DNA of 64,000 nt. Source: Tersicoccus mangrovi (GTDB lineage Bacteria; Actinomycetota; Actinomycetes; Actinomycetales; Micrococcaceae). The notes under the pieces are model-generated. The model had not been told where the DNA came from. It made no database searches and worked only from the letters and a program-made list of their open reading frames with translations. Of the stretch, positions 17,173 through 24,961 are shown one piece after another. Location of the stretch: assembly GCF_036881825.1 (NCBI RefSeq), contig NZ_JBAJMW010000004.1:248001-312000 (forward strand). The letters are read 5' to 3'. Every line of letters begins with the position of its first letter. The first letter of the stretch is position 1. Made by a program: the position numbers and the translations under genes.

Positions 17173-18572
17173 GCGGCGAGCACGCCGCCGAGGATGGCGG
17201 CCGCCTCCGGGAAGCGGTCGGGGTCGTCCCCGCCGTAGTTGACGCGCACGTACGGGCCCGAGGGCTCGGCCGGGAACCATTCGCTGCCCGGGGCGATGAT
17301 GAGTCCGCGACTCTCGCAGTCCCGGACGACCTGGCCCACCTCGGTGCCCTCGGGCAGCCGCAGCCACAGGTTCAGGCCGCCGGAGGGGACGGACTCGACG
17401 TGCGCGGCCGGCGCGTGCTCGCGCAGGCTCGCGAGCAGCAGGTCCCGGCGTCCACGCAACTGGTCCCGCAGCCCGCGCAGGTGCGTGCGCCAGCCGGGCT
17501 GGGCAACGACGTCGAGCGCGGCGCTCTGCAGAACGGCGCTGACGTACATCGACTCGGCGGCCCGGTCGGCGAGGATGCGGTCACGCGCTGGCCCGCGGGC
17601 GACGACGGCGGCCACCCGCAGTGCTGGGGAGACGCTCTTGGTCAGCGAGCGCAGGTAGATGACGTGGCCGTCGTCGTCGAGCGCGGCCAGCGGACGCGGG
17701 TCCGCGTCGATGGCCAGATCGTGGGCCCAGTCGTCCTCGATCAGGAACGCCCCGTGCCGCCGCACCGTCTCGAGCACGGCGAGTCCCGTCTCCGCCGGCC
17801 ACTGTCCCCCCGTCGGGTTGGCGAAGGTCGGTTGGGCGTAGAAGGCACGGGCGCCCGTCCGGGCGAAGGCACGCTCGACGTCGAGCGGGTCGGGCCCGTT
17901 CGCGCCGGACGGCAGCGGGACGAGCGTCACCCCGGCCTGGTGAGCGGCGAGGATGGCGCCCCAGTAGCTCGGTGACTCGATCAGCATCGGCTGGCCCGGG
18001 CCGACCAGCGCCCGGAAGATCGAGCTCAGTCCGCTCTGGCTCCCCGAGAGGACGAGGGTGTCCCGCGGCCCGGCGGGGGTGACGCCGGCGGGGGCGCCGG
18101 ACGCGAGCTCGGCCGCGAACCAGGCCCGCAGGTCCGGCAGCCCGGCCGCCGGCGAACGGCGCAGCGCTCCGTCGCTGCGCGCGGCGCGGGCGAGCGCCTG
18201 CCGGACGAGCCGCTCGGGCAGCAGCTCCCGGGACGGGTAGCCCATGTGCAGCCCGATGGCGTCCGGTGCCGCGGTCCGCTGCGTCGAGGAGAGGGTGGCC
18301 CCGAGCGACGGCGGGGCGCCGAGGGCGGTGGTCTGCCAGCCGTAGTCGACCGGCGACGGCGTGCGAGCGGCGCGCACGAAGGTGCCCACCCCCGGGCGGC
18401 TCTCGGCCAGACCGAAGCCGATCAGCTGCCGCATCGCCTTCTGCACCGTGACCGGGCTCGCGCCGTACTCGGCGACGAGCGCTCGGTTGGAGGGCAGCCG
18501 GGTGCCGGGACGCGCCGTCGCGATCCACGCGCGCAGTCCGGCGACGATCCGGCCCGTGCTATCGTCACTCAT
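17166..18572 (-). CDS. MocR/PdxR-type regulator: GntR HTH fused to a PLP aminotransferase-like domain
   Basis: 468 residues. Residues 1-75 form the GntR winged helix (RLPSNRALVAEYGASPVTVQKAMRQLIGFGLAESRPGVGTF). The rest is a fold-type I aminotransferase domain with LVLSGSQSGLSSIFRALV, AFYAQPTFANPTGGQWP, LIEDDWAHDLAI and the PLP lysine in YLRSLTKSVSPALR. Such proteins bind PLP or amino-acid adducts and usually control the divergent neighbour, here an EamA exporter plus a PaiB-like gene. Its ATG shares the CATG at 18570-18573 with a possible start of the exporter on the other strand. Confidence 0.93.
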   Translation of the reverse strand: MSDDSTGRIVAGLRAWIATARPGTRLPSNRALVAEYGASPVTVQKAMRQLIGFGLAESRPGVGTFVRAARTPSPVDYGWQTTALGAPPSLGATLSSTQRTAAPDAIGLHMGYPSRELLPERLVRQALARAARSDGALRRSPAAGLPDLRAWFAAELASGAPAGVTPAGPRDTLVLSGSQSGLSSIFRALVGPGQPMLIESPSYWGAILAAHQAGVTLVPLPSGANGPDPLDVERAFARTGARAFYAQPTFANPTGGQWPAETGLAVLETVRRHGAFLIEDDWAHDLAIDADPRPLAALDDDGHVIYLRSLTKSVSPALRVAAVVARGPARDRILADRAAESMYVSAVLQSAALDVVAQPGWRTHLRGLRDQLRGRRDLLLASLREHAPAAHVESVPSGGLNLWLRLPEGTEVGQVVRDCESRGLIIAPGSEWFPAEPSGPYVRVNYGGDDPDRFPEAAAILGGVLAAR

Positions 18573-19509
18573 GACTGTACAGAGTAGCGCTACTCATCGA
18601 ACGCGACCAGTGCTATCGGCCGCGTCGGTCGGCAGGTCCGGCTGGTGGTGGGGTCTGCTCGGCACCACGGCCTTCTCCTTCACCGTGCCTTTCACCCGCG
18701 TGGCGGTCGCGAGCTTCCCCGCCCTCTTCATCGGCTCCGCCCGCGGCGTCATCGCCGCCGTGCTCGCCGGCATCGTCCTCACCGCGACCCGGCAACGGTT
18801 CCCGACGCCGCGCCAGTGGGTACGCCTGGCGGTCGTGGCCGCCGGCGTCGTCGCCGGCTTCCCCCTGCTCACCTCGTTCGCCCTCACGACGGCGCCTGCC
18901 GGTCACAGCGCCGTCGTCATCGGCCTGCTGCCCGCCGCGACCGCCGTCGCGGCCGTGATCCGCGGCCGCGAACGGCCGACCCGCTCGTTCTGGGTCCTCG
19001 CCGCGCTCGGCGCCGTCGTCACCGTGGTCGTCGCGTCGCTCCAGAACGGCGGCCTGGGGTCGCTGCACTGGTCGGACCTGCTGCTGCTCGGCGCGGTCGT
19101 CGCGGCGGCGGTCGGCTACGCCGAGGGTGGCCTCCTCTCCCGGGAACTCGGGTCCTGGCAGACCATCTCGTGGGCGCTCGTCGTCGCGGCTCCGCTGACG
19201 ACCCTGTGCTGCGTGCTCTCGATCGCCGGTCGCGATCCGACCGGCACGCCGACGGCGTGGCTCGCCCTGGGCTACCTCGGCGTGGTCAGCATGTTCCTCG
19301 GCTTCTTCGCCTGGTACCGCGGGCTCGCCATCGGGCCGATGGCCCAGGTCAGCCAGGTGCAGCTCGTCCAGCCCGTGCTCACCCTGCTCTGGGCCGCCCT
19401 GCTCCTGCACGAGCAGATCGGCTGGCCCACCGTCGTCGGCGGCCTCGCCGTCATCGCCTGCGCCGCCCTCGCCGTCCGCACCCGCCTGTCCCGGAAGGAA
19501 ACCTCCTGA
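18571..19509 (+). CDS. EamA/DMT-superfamily drug/metabolite exporter
   Basis: About 312 residues with ten hydrophobic segments in two EamA repeats (GLLGTTAFSFTVPFTRVAV and TISWALVVAAPLTTLCCVL...). It probably exports amino acids or related metabolites. The ATG at 18571 overlaps the MocR start on the opposite strand. A GTG at 18610 is an alternative and would put the regulator palindrome outside the coding region, so the true N-terminus may be 13 residues shorter. MocR-EamA-PaiB forms a coherent unit; the stop overlaps the next ATG (ATGATG-like TGATG). Confidence 0.87.
   Translation: MTVQSSATHRTRPVLSAASVGRSGWWWGLLGTTAFSFTVPFTRVAVASFPALFIGSARGVIAAVLAGIVLTATRQRFPTPRQWVRLAVVAAGVVAGFPLLTSFALTTAPAGHSAVVIGLLPAATAVAAVIRGRERPTRSFWVLAALGAVVTVVVASLQNGGLGSLHWSDLLLLGAVVAAAVGYAEGGLLSRELGSWQTISWALVVAAPLTTLCCVLSIAGRDPTGTPTAWLALGYLGVVSMFLGFFAWYRGLAIGPMAQVSQVQLVQPVLTLLWAALLLHEQIGWPTVVGGLAVIACAALAVRTRLSRKETS
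18582..18595. promoter_or_regulatory. Palindromic operator between MocR and EamA genes
   Basis: GAGTAGCGCTACTC is a perfect 14-bp palindrome ten bases from the MocR start. It is flanked by two direct copies of GTGCTATCG (18556-18564 and 18610-18618). On the minus strand TACTCT within the palindrome is a plausible -10 for a leaderless mocR transcript. MocR proteins often bind direct repeats, so both elements deserve note. Assignment to this regulator is inference. Confidence 0.6.
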
Positions 19510-20111
19510 TGCGCCACACTCCCCGCTACCTGATGACCGACCCCGCCGAGGTCAAGCGCCTCATCGCCGCGCACCCGTGGGCGACGTTCGTCTCCGCGAC
19601 CGGAGCGGGCCTCGTCGCCTCGCACTACCCGGTGCTGCTGGTCGAGGACGGCGACGACGACGACATCGTCATCGCCAGTCATGTCGGCCGCCCGGACGAC
19701 GAGCTGCACGAGCTCGGCCGGCACGAGATGCTCGTGATCATCCAGGGCCCGCACGACTACGTCTCCCCGAGCTGGTACTCCCCCGGCGACCTCGTGCCGA
19801 CGTGGAACCACGTCACGGCGCACCTGTACGGCACGCCGGAGATCCTCACCGAGGAGGAGAACTGGGCGATGCTCAACCGGCTCACCGACCACTTCGAGCA
19901 CCACCGGCCGGACGGGCGCAGTCTCGGGCAGGACGAGCCGGCGACCCGCCGCATCGCCCGCGGCACCGTCGGGCTGCGGATGCGGGTCACCCGGTTCGAC
20001 GCCCGCGCCAAGCTGAGCCAGAACAAGAGCCGTCAGGTGCGCGAGCACATCACCGACCAGCTCGCCCGGCACAATGCGCCGCTGGCCGAGGAGATGCGGC
20101 GGGTCGACTGA
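19509..20111 (+). CDS. FMN-binding negative transcriptional regulator-like protein (PaiB family)
   Basis: 200 residues matching PaiB across the whole length: YLMTDPAEVKRLIAAHPWATFVS, VASHYPVLL, LVIIQGPHDYVSPSWY, VPTWNHVTAHLYG and KLSQNKSRQVREHI. Family members bind FMN in a split-barrel fold; the Bacillus PaiB was described as a repressor of sporulation and protease genes, though an enzymatic role is as likely. It overlaps the EamA stop by a base, so it is translationally coupled to the exporter and falls under the same MocR control. Confidence 0.9.
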   Translation: MRHTPRYLMTDPAEVKRLIAAHPWATFVSATGAGLVASHYPVLLVEDGDDDDIVIASHVGRPDDELHELGRHEMLVIIQGPHDYVSPSWYSPGDLVPTWNHVTAHLYGTPEILTEEENWAMLNRLTDHFEHHRPDGRSLGQDEPATRRIARGTVGLRMRVTRFDARAKLSQNKSRQVREHITDQLARHNAPLAEEMRRVD

Positions 20112-20194
20112 GTCGACGATCACGGGCCGGACTGCGGCGGACGCGGTTCGCGCCGCCCTCAGCTTCTCTCGATCTCCGTGCTACGTTCGCCGTG

Positions 20195-20824
20195 ATGGAC
20201 TACGTGCAGATCTCCCGGGAGGCGCTGGCCGAGACGCTGCTCGCGGCCGGCCCGGGCCGCGACACCCTCTGCGAGGGCTGGCGCACCCAGGAGCTGGCCG
20301 CCCACCTGTATCTGCGCGAGCACCGGCCCGGCGCCGCCGCCGGCATCGCCCTGCCGCCCCTGGCCGAGCGGACCGAGCGGCGCACCCGCGAGCTGGCCGC
20401 CACGGCGGCGACCCGCACCGACTTCGCCGGCCTCGTCGACCGCTTCCGCCGCGAACACAGCCTCATCAGCCCCCGCCGGCTGCCGCGTCTGGCCGCCCGC
20501 GTGAACCTGCTGGAGTATTTCGTCCACACCGAGGACGTGCGCCGCGCCGTCGACGAGTGGGCGCCCCGCGTGCTGGACGCCGACTACGAGGCGGCCCTGT
20601 GGGAGCGGCTCGTCGCCTGGTCCGCGCTGGCGTACCGGTCCTCGCCCGTCGGCGTCGTGCTGGTCGACCCGGAGGGCTACCGGCACGTGGCGAAACGCTC
20701 GGACGACGCCGTCGCCATCGTCGGCGCCCCGGGTGAGCTGATCATGCACGCCTCCGGCCGCCGGACCGCGGCGCTCGTGACGGTCGAGGGTTCCGCCGAG
20801 GCGATCGCGGCCCTGGCCGGCTGA
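20195..20824 (+). CDS. TIGR03085 family protein (DinB/mycothiol-isomerase-like metal-binding fold)
   Basis: 209 residues. ISREALAETLLAAGPGRDTLCEGWRTQELAAHLYLRE is the typical TIGR03085 start, with WRTQELAAHL providing a likely metal-binding His, and NLLEYFVHTEDVRRA a second. The C-terminus is an SCP2-like strand region. In actinobacteria these belong to the DinB/maleylpyruvate isomerase group that use mycothiol; the reaction is unknown. TACGTT seven bases before the ATG suggests a leaderless transcript. Confidence 0.8.
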   Translation: MDYVQISREALAETLLAAGPGRDTLCEGWRTQELAAHLYLREHRPGAAAGIALPPLAERTERRTRELAATAATRTDFAGLVDRFRREHSLISPRRLPRLAARVNLLEYFVHTEDVRRAVDEWAPRVLDADYEAALWERLVAWSALAYRSSPVGVVLVDPEGYRHVAKRSDDAVAIVGAPGELIMHASGRRTAALVTVEGSAEAIAALAG

Positions 20825-20842
20825 CGCTCCGACGGATCCGTC

Positions 20843-20864
20843 GCGTCGCAGCGCTCAGCGACGC
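20843..20864. terminator. Hairpin between convergent TIGR03085 and hisF genes
   Basis: A 7-bp stem (GCGTCGC/GCGACGC) with an 8-base loop, just after a separate palindrome CGACGGATCCGTCG at 20830-20843. Position between two convergent genes supports a terminator role. Confidence 0.5.
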
Positions 20865-20898
20865 TTCCGTGGCGACCGCGCGCCGCGGGAGGAACCGC

Positions 20899-21672
20899 TC
20901 AGCGGACCGGGTGGCCCGCCGCGCGGATGGCGGCCTTGACTTGGGCGATCGCGTCGTCGGGACCGAAGTGGAACACCGAGGCGGCCAACACCGCGTCCGC
21001 GCCGGCGTCGACGGCCGGCGGGAAGTGCTCCGGCTTGCCAGCGCCGCCCGAGGCGATCAGCGGGACCCCGACCTCGGCCCGGACCGCGGCGATCAGCTCG
21101 AGGTCGAAGCCGTCCTTGGTGCCGTCGGCGTCGATCGAGTTCAGGAGGATCTCCCCCACGCCGCGTTCGGCGGCCTGCCGCGCCCAGGCGAAGGCGTCGA
21201 TGCCGGTCCCGCGACGGCCGCCGTGGGTGGTGACCTCGAAGCCCGAGTCGGTGCGGGTGTCCCCGCGGACGCGGCGCGCGTCGAGGGAGAGCACGAGCAC
21301 CTGCGAGCCGAACCGGGTGACGATCTCGTCGATCACCTCCGGCCGGTCCACTGCGGCGGTGTTGATCGACGCCTTGTCGGCGCCCTCGCGGAGCAGCCGG
21401 TCCACGTCCGCCGCGGAGCGCACGCCCCCGCCCACGGTCAGCGGGATGAACACCTCCTCGGCGGCCCGGCGCACGACGTCGTAGGTCGTGGCACGGTTGC
21501 CCGAGGACGCGGTGACGTCGAGGAAGGTCAGCTCGTCGGCGCCCGCCCGGTCGTAGCGGTGGGCCAGCTCGACGGGGTCCCCGGCGTCGCGCAGGCCCTC
21601 GAACCTCACGCCCTTGACGACCCGCCCGGCATCGACGTCCAGGCACGGGATGACGCGGATCGCCACGCTCAT
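20899..21672 (-). CDS. hisF: Imidazole glycerol phosphate synthase, cyclase subunit
   Basis: 257 residues, a (beta/alpha)8 barrel. RVIPCLDVDAGRVVKGVRFEGLRDAGDP is the hallmark start, with catalytic Asp in CLDVD and the second in LLNSIDADGTKDGFD, and LIASGGAGKPEHF closing the phosphate site. HisF uses ammonia from HisH to form IGP and AICAR. The start at 21672 follows GAAGGAGA. hisG lies 26 bases upstream, so the two are in one operon. hisI, its frequent downstream neighbour, is 19 kb further on. Confidence 0.97.
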   Translation of the reverse strand: MSVAIRVIPCLDVDAGRVVKGVRFEGLRDAGDPVELAHRYDRAGADELTFLDVTASSGNRATTYDVVRRAAEEVFIPLTVGGGVRSAADVDRLLREGADKASINTAAVDRPEVIDEIVTRFGSQVLVLSLDARRVRGDTRTDSGFEVTTHGGRRGTGIDAFAWARQAAERGVGEILLNSIDADGTKDGFDLELIAAVRAEVGVPLIASGGAGKPEHFPPAVDAGADAVLAASVFHFGPDDAIAQVKAAIRAAGHPVR

Positions 21673-21698
21673 GTCGGTCTCCTTCGAGTGCGCGCGGC

Positions 21699-22541
21699 TC
21701 AGATCCGGGCGGCGTGGATGGCGCTGGTCAGGATGGCGCGGGCGCCGAGTTCGTACAGTTCGTCCATCATGCGGTTGGTCTGGCTGCGCAGCACCATGGC
21801 GCGCACCGCGACCCACTCGCCGTCGCGCAGCGGGGAGATGGTCGGCGACTCCAGGCCCGGCGTGATGGCCGAGGCGGCGTCGACGAGGTCGGCGCGGATG
21901 TCGTAGTCCATCATCACGTAGCGGCGGGCCACGAGGACGCCCTGGAGGCGCCGGATCAGCACGTCCATGCCCTCGGGCTCGTGCCCGTCCCGGCCGATCA
22001 GCACGGCCTCGGAGCGCAGGATCGGGTCCCCGAAGGTCTCCATGCCGGCCGCGCGCAGCGTCGTGCCCGTCTCGACGACGTCGGCGATCGCGTCGGCGAC
22101 CCCGAGCCGCACGGAGGACTCGACGGCGCCGTCCAGCCGGACGACCGACGCGTCGATGCCGCGCTCGGCGAGGTAGCTGCGCAGCAGCCCGTCGTAGCTG
22201 GTGGCCAGGCGCCGGCCGGCGAGCTGGTCGATCGCGGTGAACCGGCCGACGGGGCCGGCGAAGCGGAAGGTCGACGCGGCGAAGCCGAGCTCCATCAGCT
22301 CCACCGCCTCGGCACCGGAGTCCAGCAGGAGGTCCCGGCCGGTCAGGCCGACGTCGAGGGTGCCGGAACCGACGTACACGGCGATGTCGCGGGGCCGCAG
22401 GTAGAAGAACTCGATGTGGTTCTCCTGGTCGGTCAGCACCAGCTCGCGGCTGTCGCGGCGCTGCCGGTAGCCGGCCTCGCTGAGCATGGTGGTGGCGGCT
22501 TCGGAGAGGGAGCCCTTGTTGGGCACGGCGACGCGGAGCAT
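21699..22541 (-). CDS. hisG: ATP phosphoribosyltransferase (long form)
   Basis: 280 residues, the long HisG with a C-terminal regulatory domain (VLVARRYVMMDYDIRADLVDAASAITPGLESPTISPL). The catalytic part starts MLRVAVPNKGSLSEAA and contains LRPRDIAVYVGSGTLDVGLTGRDLL and the PRPP loop ADVVETGTTLRAAGM. It catalyses the first, histidine-inhibited step. AGGAAGAG precedes the ATG at 22541. It lies between hisE and hisF, all minus strand. Confidence 0.97.
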   Translation of the reverse strand: MLRVAVPNKGSLSEAATTMLSEAGYRQRRDSRELVLTDQENHIEFFYLRPRDIAVYVGSGTLDVGLTGRDLLLDSGAEAVELMELGFAASTFRFAGPVGRFTAIDQLAGRRLATSYDGLLRSYLAERGIDASVVRLDGAVESSVRLGVADAIADVVETGTTLRAAGMETFGDPILRSEAVLIGRDGHEPEGMDVLIRRLQGVLVARRYVMMDYDIRADLVDAASAITPGLESPTISPLRDGEWVAVRAMVLRSQTNRMMDELYELGARAILTSAIHAARI

Positions 22542-22582
22542 GGTGGTCTCTTCCTGGTCAGGTCTGACGGCGGACGGGCGGC

Positions 22583-22846
22583 CTACAGATGTCGGTAGAC
22601 GTCCTCGAGCGTCAGGCCCTTCGCGATCATCATCACCTGCACGTGGTAGAGCAGCTGCGAGATCTCCTCGGCCGCCTCCTCGTCGGTCTCGTACTCGGCG
22701 GCCATCCACACCTCAGCGGCTTCCTCGACGATCTTCTTGCCGATGCCGTGCACGCCGGCGTCCAGTTCCGCGACGGTGCGGGACCCGTCGGGGCGCTCAG
22801 CGGCTTTCGCGCGCAGCTCGGCGAAGAGGGAATCGAAGGATTTCAC
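22583..22846 (-). CDS. hisE: Phosphoribosyl-ATP pyrophosphohydrolase
   Basis: 87 residues from GTG 22846: VKSFDSLFAELRAKAAERPDGSRTV then GIGKKIVEEAAEVWMAAEYE, the MazG-like helical metal site (EExxE), and LLYHVQVMMIAKGLTLEDVYRHL. It removes pyrophosphate from PR-ATP. The longer frame upstream would add 13 residues not seen in the family. hisG starts 41 bases downstream. ribH ends 10 bases before its start, so the rib and his genes may be read through. Confidence 0.93.
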   Translation of the reverse strand: MKSFDSLFAELRAKAAERPDGSRTVAELDAGVHGIGKKIVEEAAEVWMAAEYETDEEAAEEISQLLYHVQVMMIAKGLTLEDVYRHL

Positions 22847-22856
22847 GGCCCCCACG

Positions 22857-23381
22857 TTACCGTCGCCCCGCGTCCGCTCCGGCATCGGGGACGCCGGAAC
22901 CCGTCACACCGGCGAGCACGGTGGCCAGCACGGCGGCCGTGTTCATCGCCGCCGCCGCGGCCTCGAAGCCCTTGTCCTCGCTCGAGCCCCTCAGGCCCGC
23001 CCGGTCCAGCGCCTGCTGCTCGGTGTCGCAGGTCAGGACGCCGAAGCCGACGGGCGTGCCCGTGGTCACCGATACGTCGGTCAGCCCCGTCGTGGCCGCG
23101 GAGCACACGTACTCGAAGTGCGGGGTCCCGCCGCGGATGACGACGCCGAGCGCGACGACGGCGTCGACGGTCGGGGCGATCCGCGCCGCGGCGACGGGCA
23201 GCTCGAAGGAGCCAGGCACGCGGACCTCGACGGCGGTCGCCCCGGCGGCCTCGACGGCGCGGCGGGCGCCGTCGAGCAGGCCGTCCATGACGGTCTCGTG
23301 CCACGAGGCGGCGACGATGGCGACCCGCAGGTCCTTCGTGCCGGGCTCGAGGGTGGGCTGGGGGGCGCCGTGTCCGCTCAT
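22857..23381 (-). CDS. ribH: 6,7-dimethyl-8-ribityllumazine synthase
   Basis: 174 residues. LRVAIVAASWHETVMDGLLDGARRA, VRVPGSFELPVAA, ALGVVIRGGTPHFEYVC (with the catalytic His in PHFEYV) and PVGFGVLTCDTEQQALDRAG define lumazine synthase, which joins the RibA- and RibB-derived precursors. The ATG overlaps the ribB stop (ATGA). A short Gly/Ala-rich tail follows the conserved C-terminus. Confidence 0.96.
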   Translation of the reverse strand: MSGHGAPQPTLEPGTKDLRVAIVAASWHETVMDGLLDGARRAVEAAGATAVEVRVPGSFELPVAAARIAPTVDAVVALGVVIRGGTPHFEYVCSAATTGLTDVSVTTGTPVGFGVLTCDTEQQALDRAGLRGSSEDKGFEAAAAAMNTAAVLATVLAGVTGSGVPDAGADAGRR

Positions 23382-24151
23382 CGGGGATCCTCTCGGGGGG
23401 AGCTGGTGGTGTCGGTGGTGGTGGTGCTGGTCGTCGTGGTGTCGTGCGCGTCGTCGTGCGGGTGCCCGGCGAGGTGGACGATCAGGTCGGCGATGCTGAT
23501 GAGCGTCAGCCCGTGCTCGTCGGCGAAGGCGCGCAGGGCCGGCAGCCGCATCATCGATCCATCGTCGTGCACGACCTCGGCGATGACGCCGACGGGCCGG
23601 TGCCCGGTGGCCAGGCACAGGGCGACGGCGGCCTCGGTGTGTCCGGCCCGCACGTCGAGCAGCCCGTCGACGGCGACGAGCGGGAACACGTGCCCGGGCC
23701 GGGTGAGGTCCGTGGCGGTCGCGGCGGGGTCGGCGAGGACGGTCGCGGTGCGGGCACGGTCGGCGGCGCTGATGCCGGTGCTCACGCCCGTCGCCGCGTC
23801 CGTGGAGACGGTGTAGGCGGTGCCCTTGGGGTCCTCGTTGACAACGAGCATGGGCGGCAGGGCGAGCTGGGCGGCGCGCTTCGCGGTGAGCGGCACGCAG
23901 ATCACGCCCGAGGTGTAGCGGACGGTGAAGCCCATCAGGGCGGCGTCGGCCCGCTCGGCCGGGAAGATGATGTCGCCCTCGTTCTCACGGTCCTCGTCGT
24001 CCACGACGACGACCGGCCGTCCGGCGCGCAGGGCAGCGAAGGCGTCCTCGATCGCGTCGAGGCGGACGGCTCCCGCCGTCGCTGTGCCGGCCGTGTCCGT
24101 GGCCGTCGTCTCCGCGGCGCCGGTGCCTACGGGGCTGGTCACGCCGTTCAT
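23378..24151 (-). CDS. ribB: 3,4-dihydroxy-2-butanone 4-phosphate synthase, without a GTP cyclohydrolase II domain
   Basis: 257 residues. The DHBP synthase domain (residues ~28-230) is complete: VVVVDDEDRENEGDIIFPAE (the acidic metal loop), TGVSTGISAADRA, RPGHVFPL and GHTEAAVALC. In many actinobacteria this gene is ribBA, with a second RibA domain of about 200 residues. Here the protein stops soon after LTLISIADLIVHL and ends in a Thr/Asp/His-rich tail (HPHDDAHDTTTTSTTTT...), and ribH begins at once. GTP cyclohydrolase II must therefore be encoded elsewhere. Starts and stops overlap with ribE and ribH (ATGA). Confidence 0.93.
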   Translation of the reverse strand: MNGVTSPVGTGAAETTATDTAGTATAGAVRLDAIEDAFAALRAGRPVVVVDDEDRENEGDIIFPAERADAALMGFTVRYTSGVICVPLTAKRAAQLALPPMLVVNEDPKGTAYTVSTDAATGVSTGISAADRARTATVLADPAATATDLTRPGHVFPLVAVDGLLDVRAGHTEAAVALCLATGHRPVGVIAEVVHDDGSMMRLPALRAFADEHGLTLISIADLIVHLAGHPHDDAHDTTTTSTTTTDTTSSPREDPR

Positions 24152-24960
24152 GCCTGCACTCCTGCGTTCGTCGTCGTACCGGTCGTGGTGTTCGCCATCG
24201 CGCCGGTCGTTCCGGTGCCGGTCGTTCCGGTGCTGGCCTGTGCCGGCTCGCGCGTCGCGAGGGCGCCGAAGGAGGCCAGGCGGGCGGCGTACTTGGCCAT
24301 CACGTCGACCTCGAGGTTGACGGTGCTGCCCGGTGTCAGGGTCCCGAGGGTCGTCACGGCGAGGGTCGTGGGGATCAGGCCGACCTCGAACCACTGCTCC
24401 GCGGCATCGGCGTCGCTCACCGCCGTGACCGTCAGGGAGACACCGTCGACGGCGACGGAGCCCTTCTCCGCCAGGTACGGGGCGAGGCCGGTGGGCACCG
24501 CGAACCGCAGCCGCTCCCAGTCGCCGAGATCCTCGCGCTCGGCCAGGTGCGCGACGCCGTCGACGTGGCCCTGCACGATGTGCCCGTCGAACCGGCCGGT
24601 GGGCTGCAGGCACCGCTCGAGGTTGACCGTGTCCCCCGGAGCCAGCGAGCCGATGGTGGTGCGCCGCAGGGTCTCCCCCATGACGTCGAGGCGGACCGTG
24701 CCCTGCTCCCCTGCGCCCGGTTCCCCGCTCGCATCGGTCGCGGGCACCTCCCCGACGGCGTCGACGTCGTTGCCGGCCGTGGCGGGGGTGGTGGGGTTCA
24801 TGGTCGCGGTCAGGCAGACGCCGTTGACGGCGAGCGAGCCGCCGAACGGCAGGTCCGCCGCGGCGTCGCGCGCGGAGAGCGTCAGCACGGCGCTGTCGCG
24901 CGCCGGGTCGAGCACGATCTCCCGGACGGTGCCCTGGTCGGTGATGATGCCGGTGAACAT
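24148..24960 (-). CDS. ribE: Riboflavin synthase, alpha chain
   Basis: 270 residues; the family is usually about 200-215. Two homologous halves: MFTGIITDQGTVREI...GGSLAVNGVCLT and FDGHIVQGHVDGVAHL...KGSVAVDGVSLTVT. It dismutates two lumazines to riboflavin and a pyrimidine. The extra length is an acidic insertion in the first half (about residues 55-87, TTPATAGNDVDAVGEV...) and a Thr/Gly-rich tail (TGTTGTGTTGAMANTTTG). Start at 24960 with AGGAAGAAGGG upstream. It overlaps ribB by ATGA. Confidence 0.95.
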   Translation of the reverse strand: MFTGIITDQGTVREIVLDPARDSAVLTLSARDAAADLPFGGSLAVNGVCLTATMNPTTPATAGNDVDAVGEVPATDASGEPGAGEQGTVRLDVMGETLRRTTIGSLAPGDTVNLERCLQPTGRFDGHIVQGHVDGVAHLAEREDLGDWERLRFAVPTGLAPYLAEKGSVAVDGVSLTVTAVSDADAAEQWFEVGLIPTTLAVTTLGTLTPGSTVNLEVDVMAKYAARLASFGALATREPAQASTGTTGTGTTGAMANTTTGTTTNAGVQA

Positions 24961-24961
24961 G

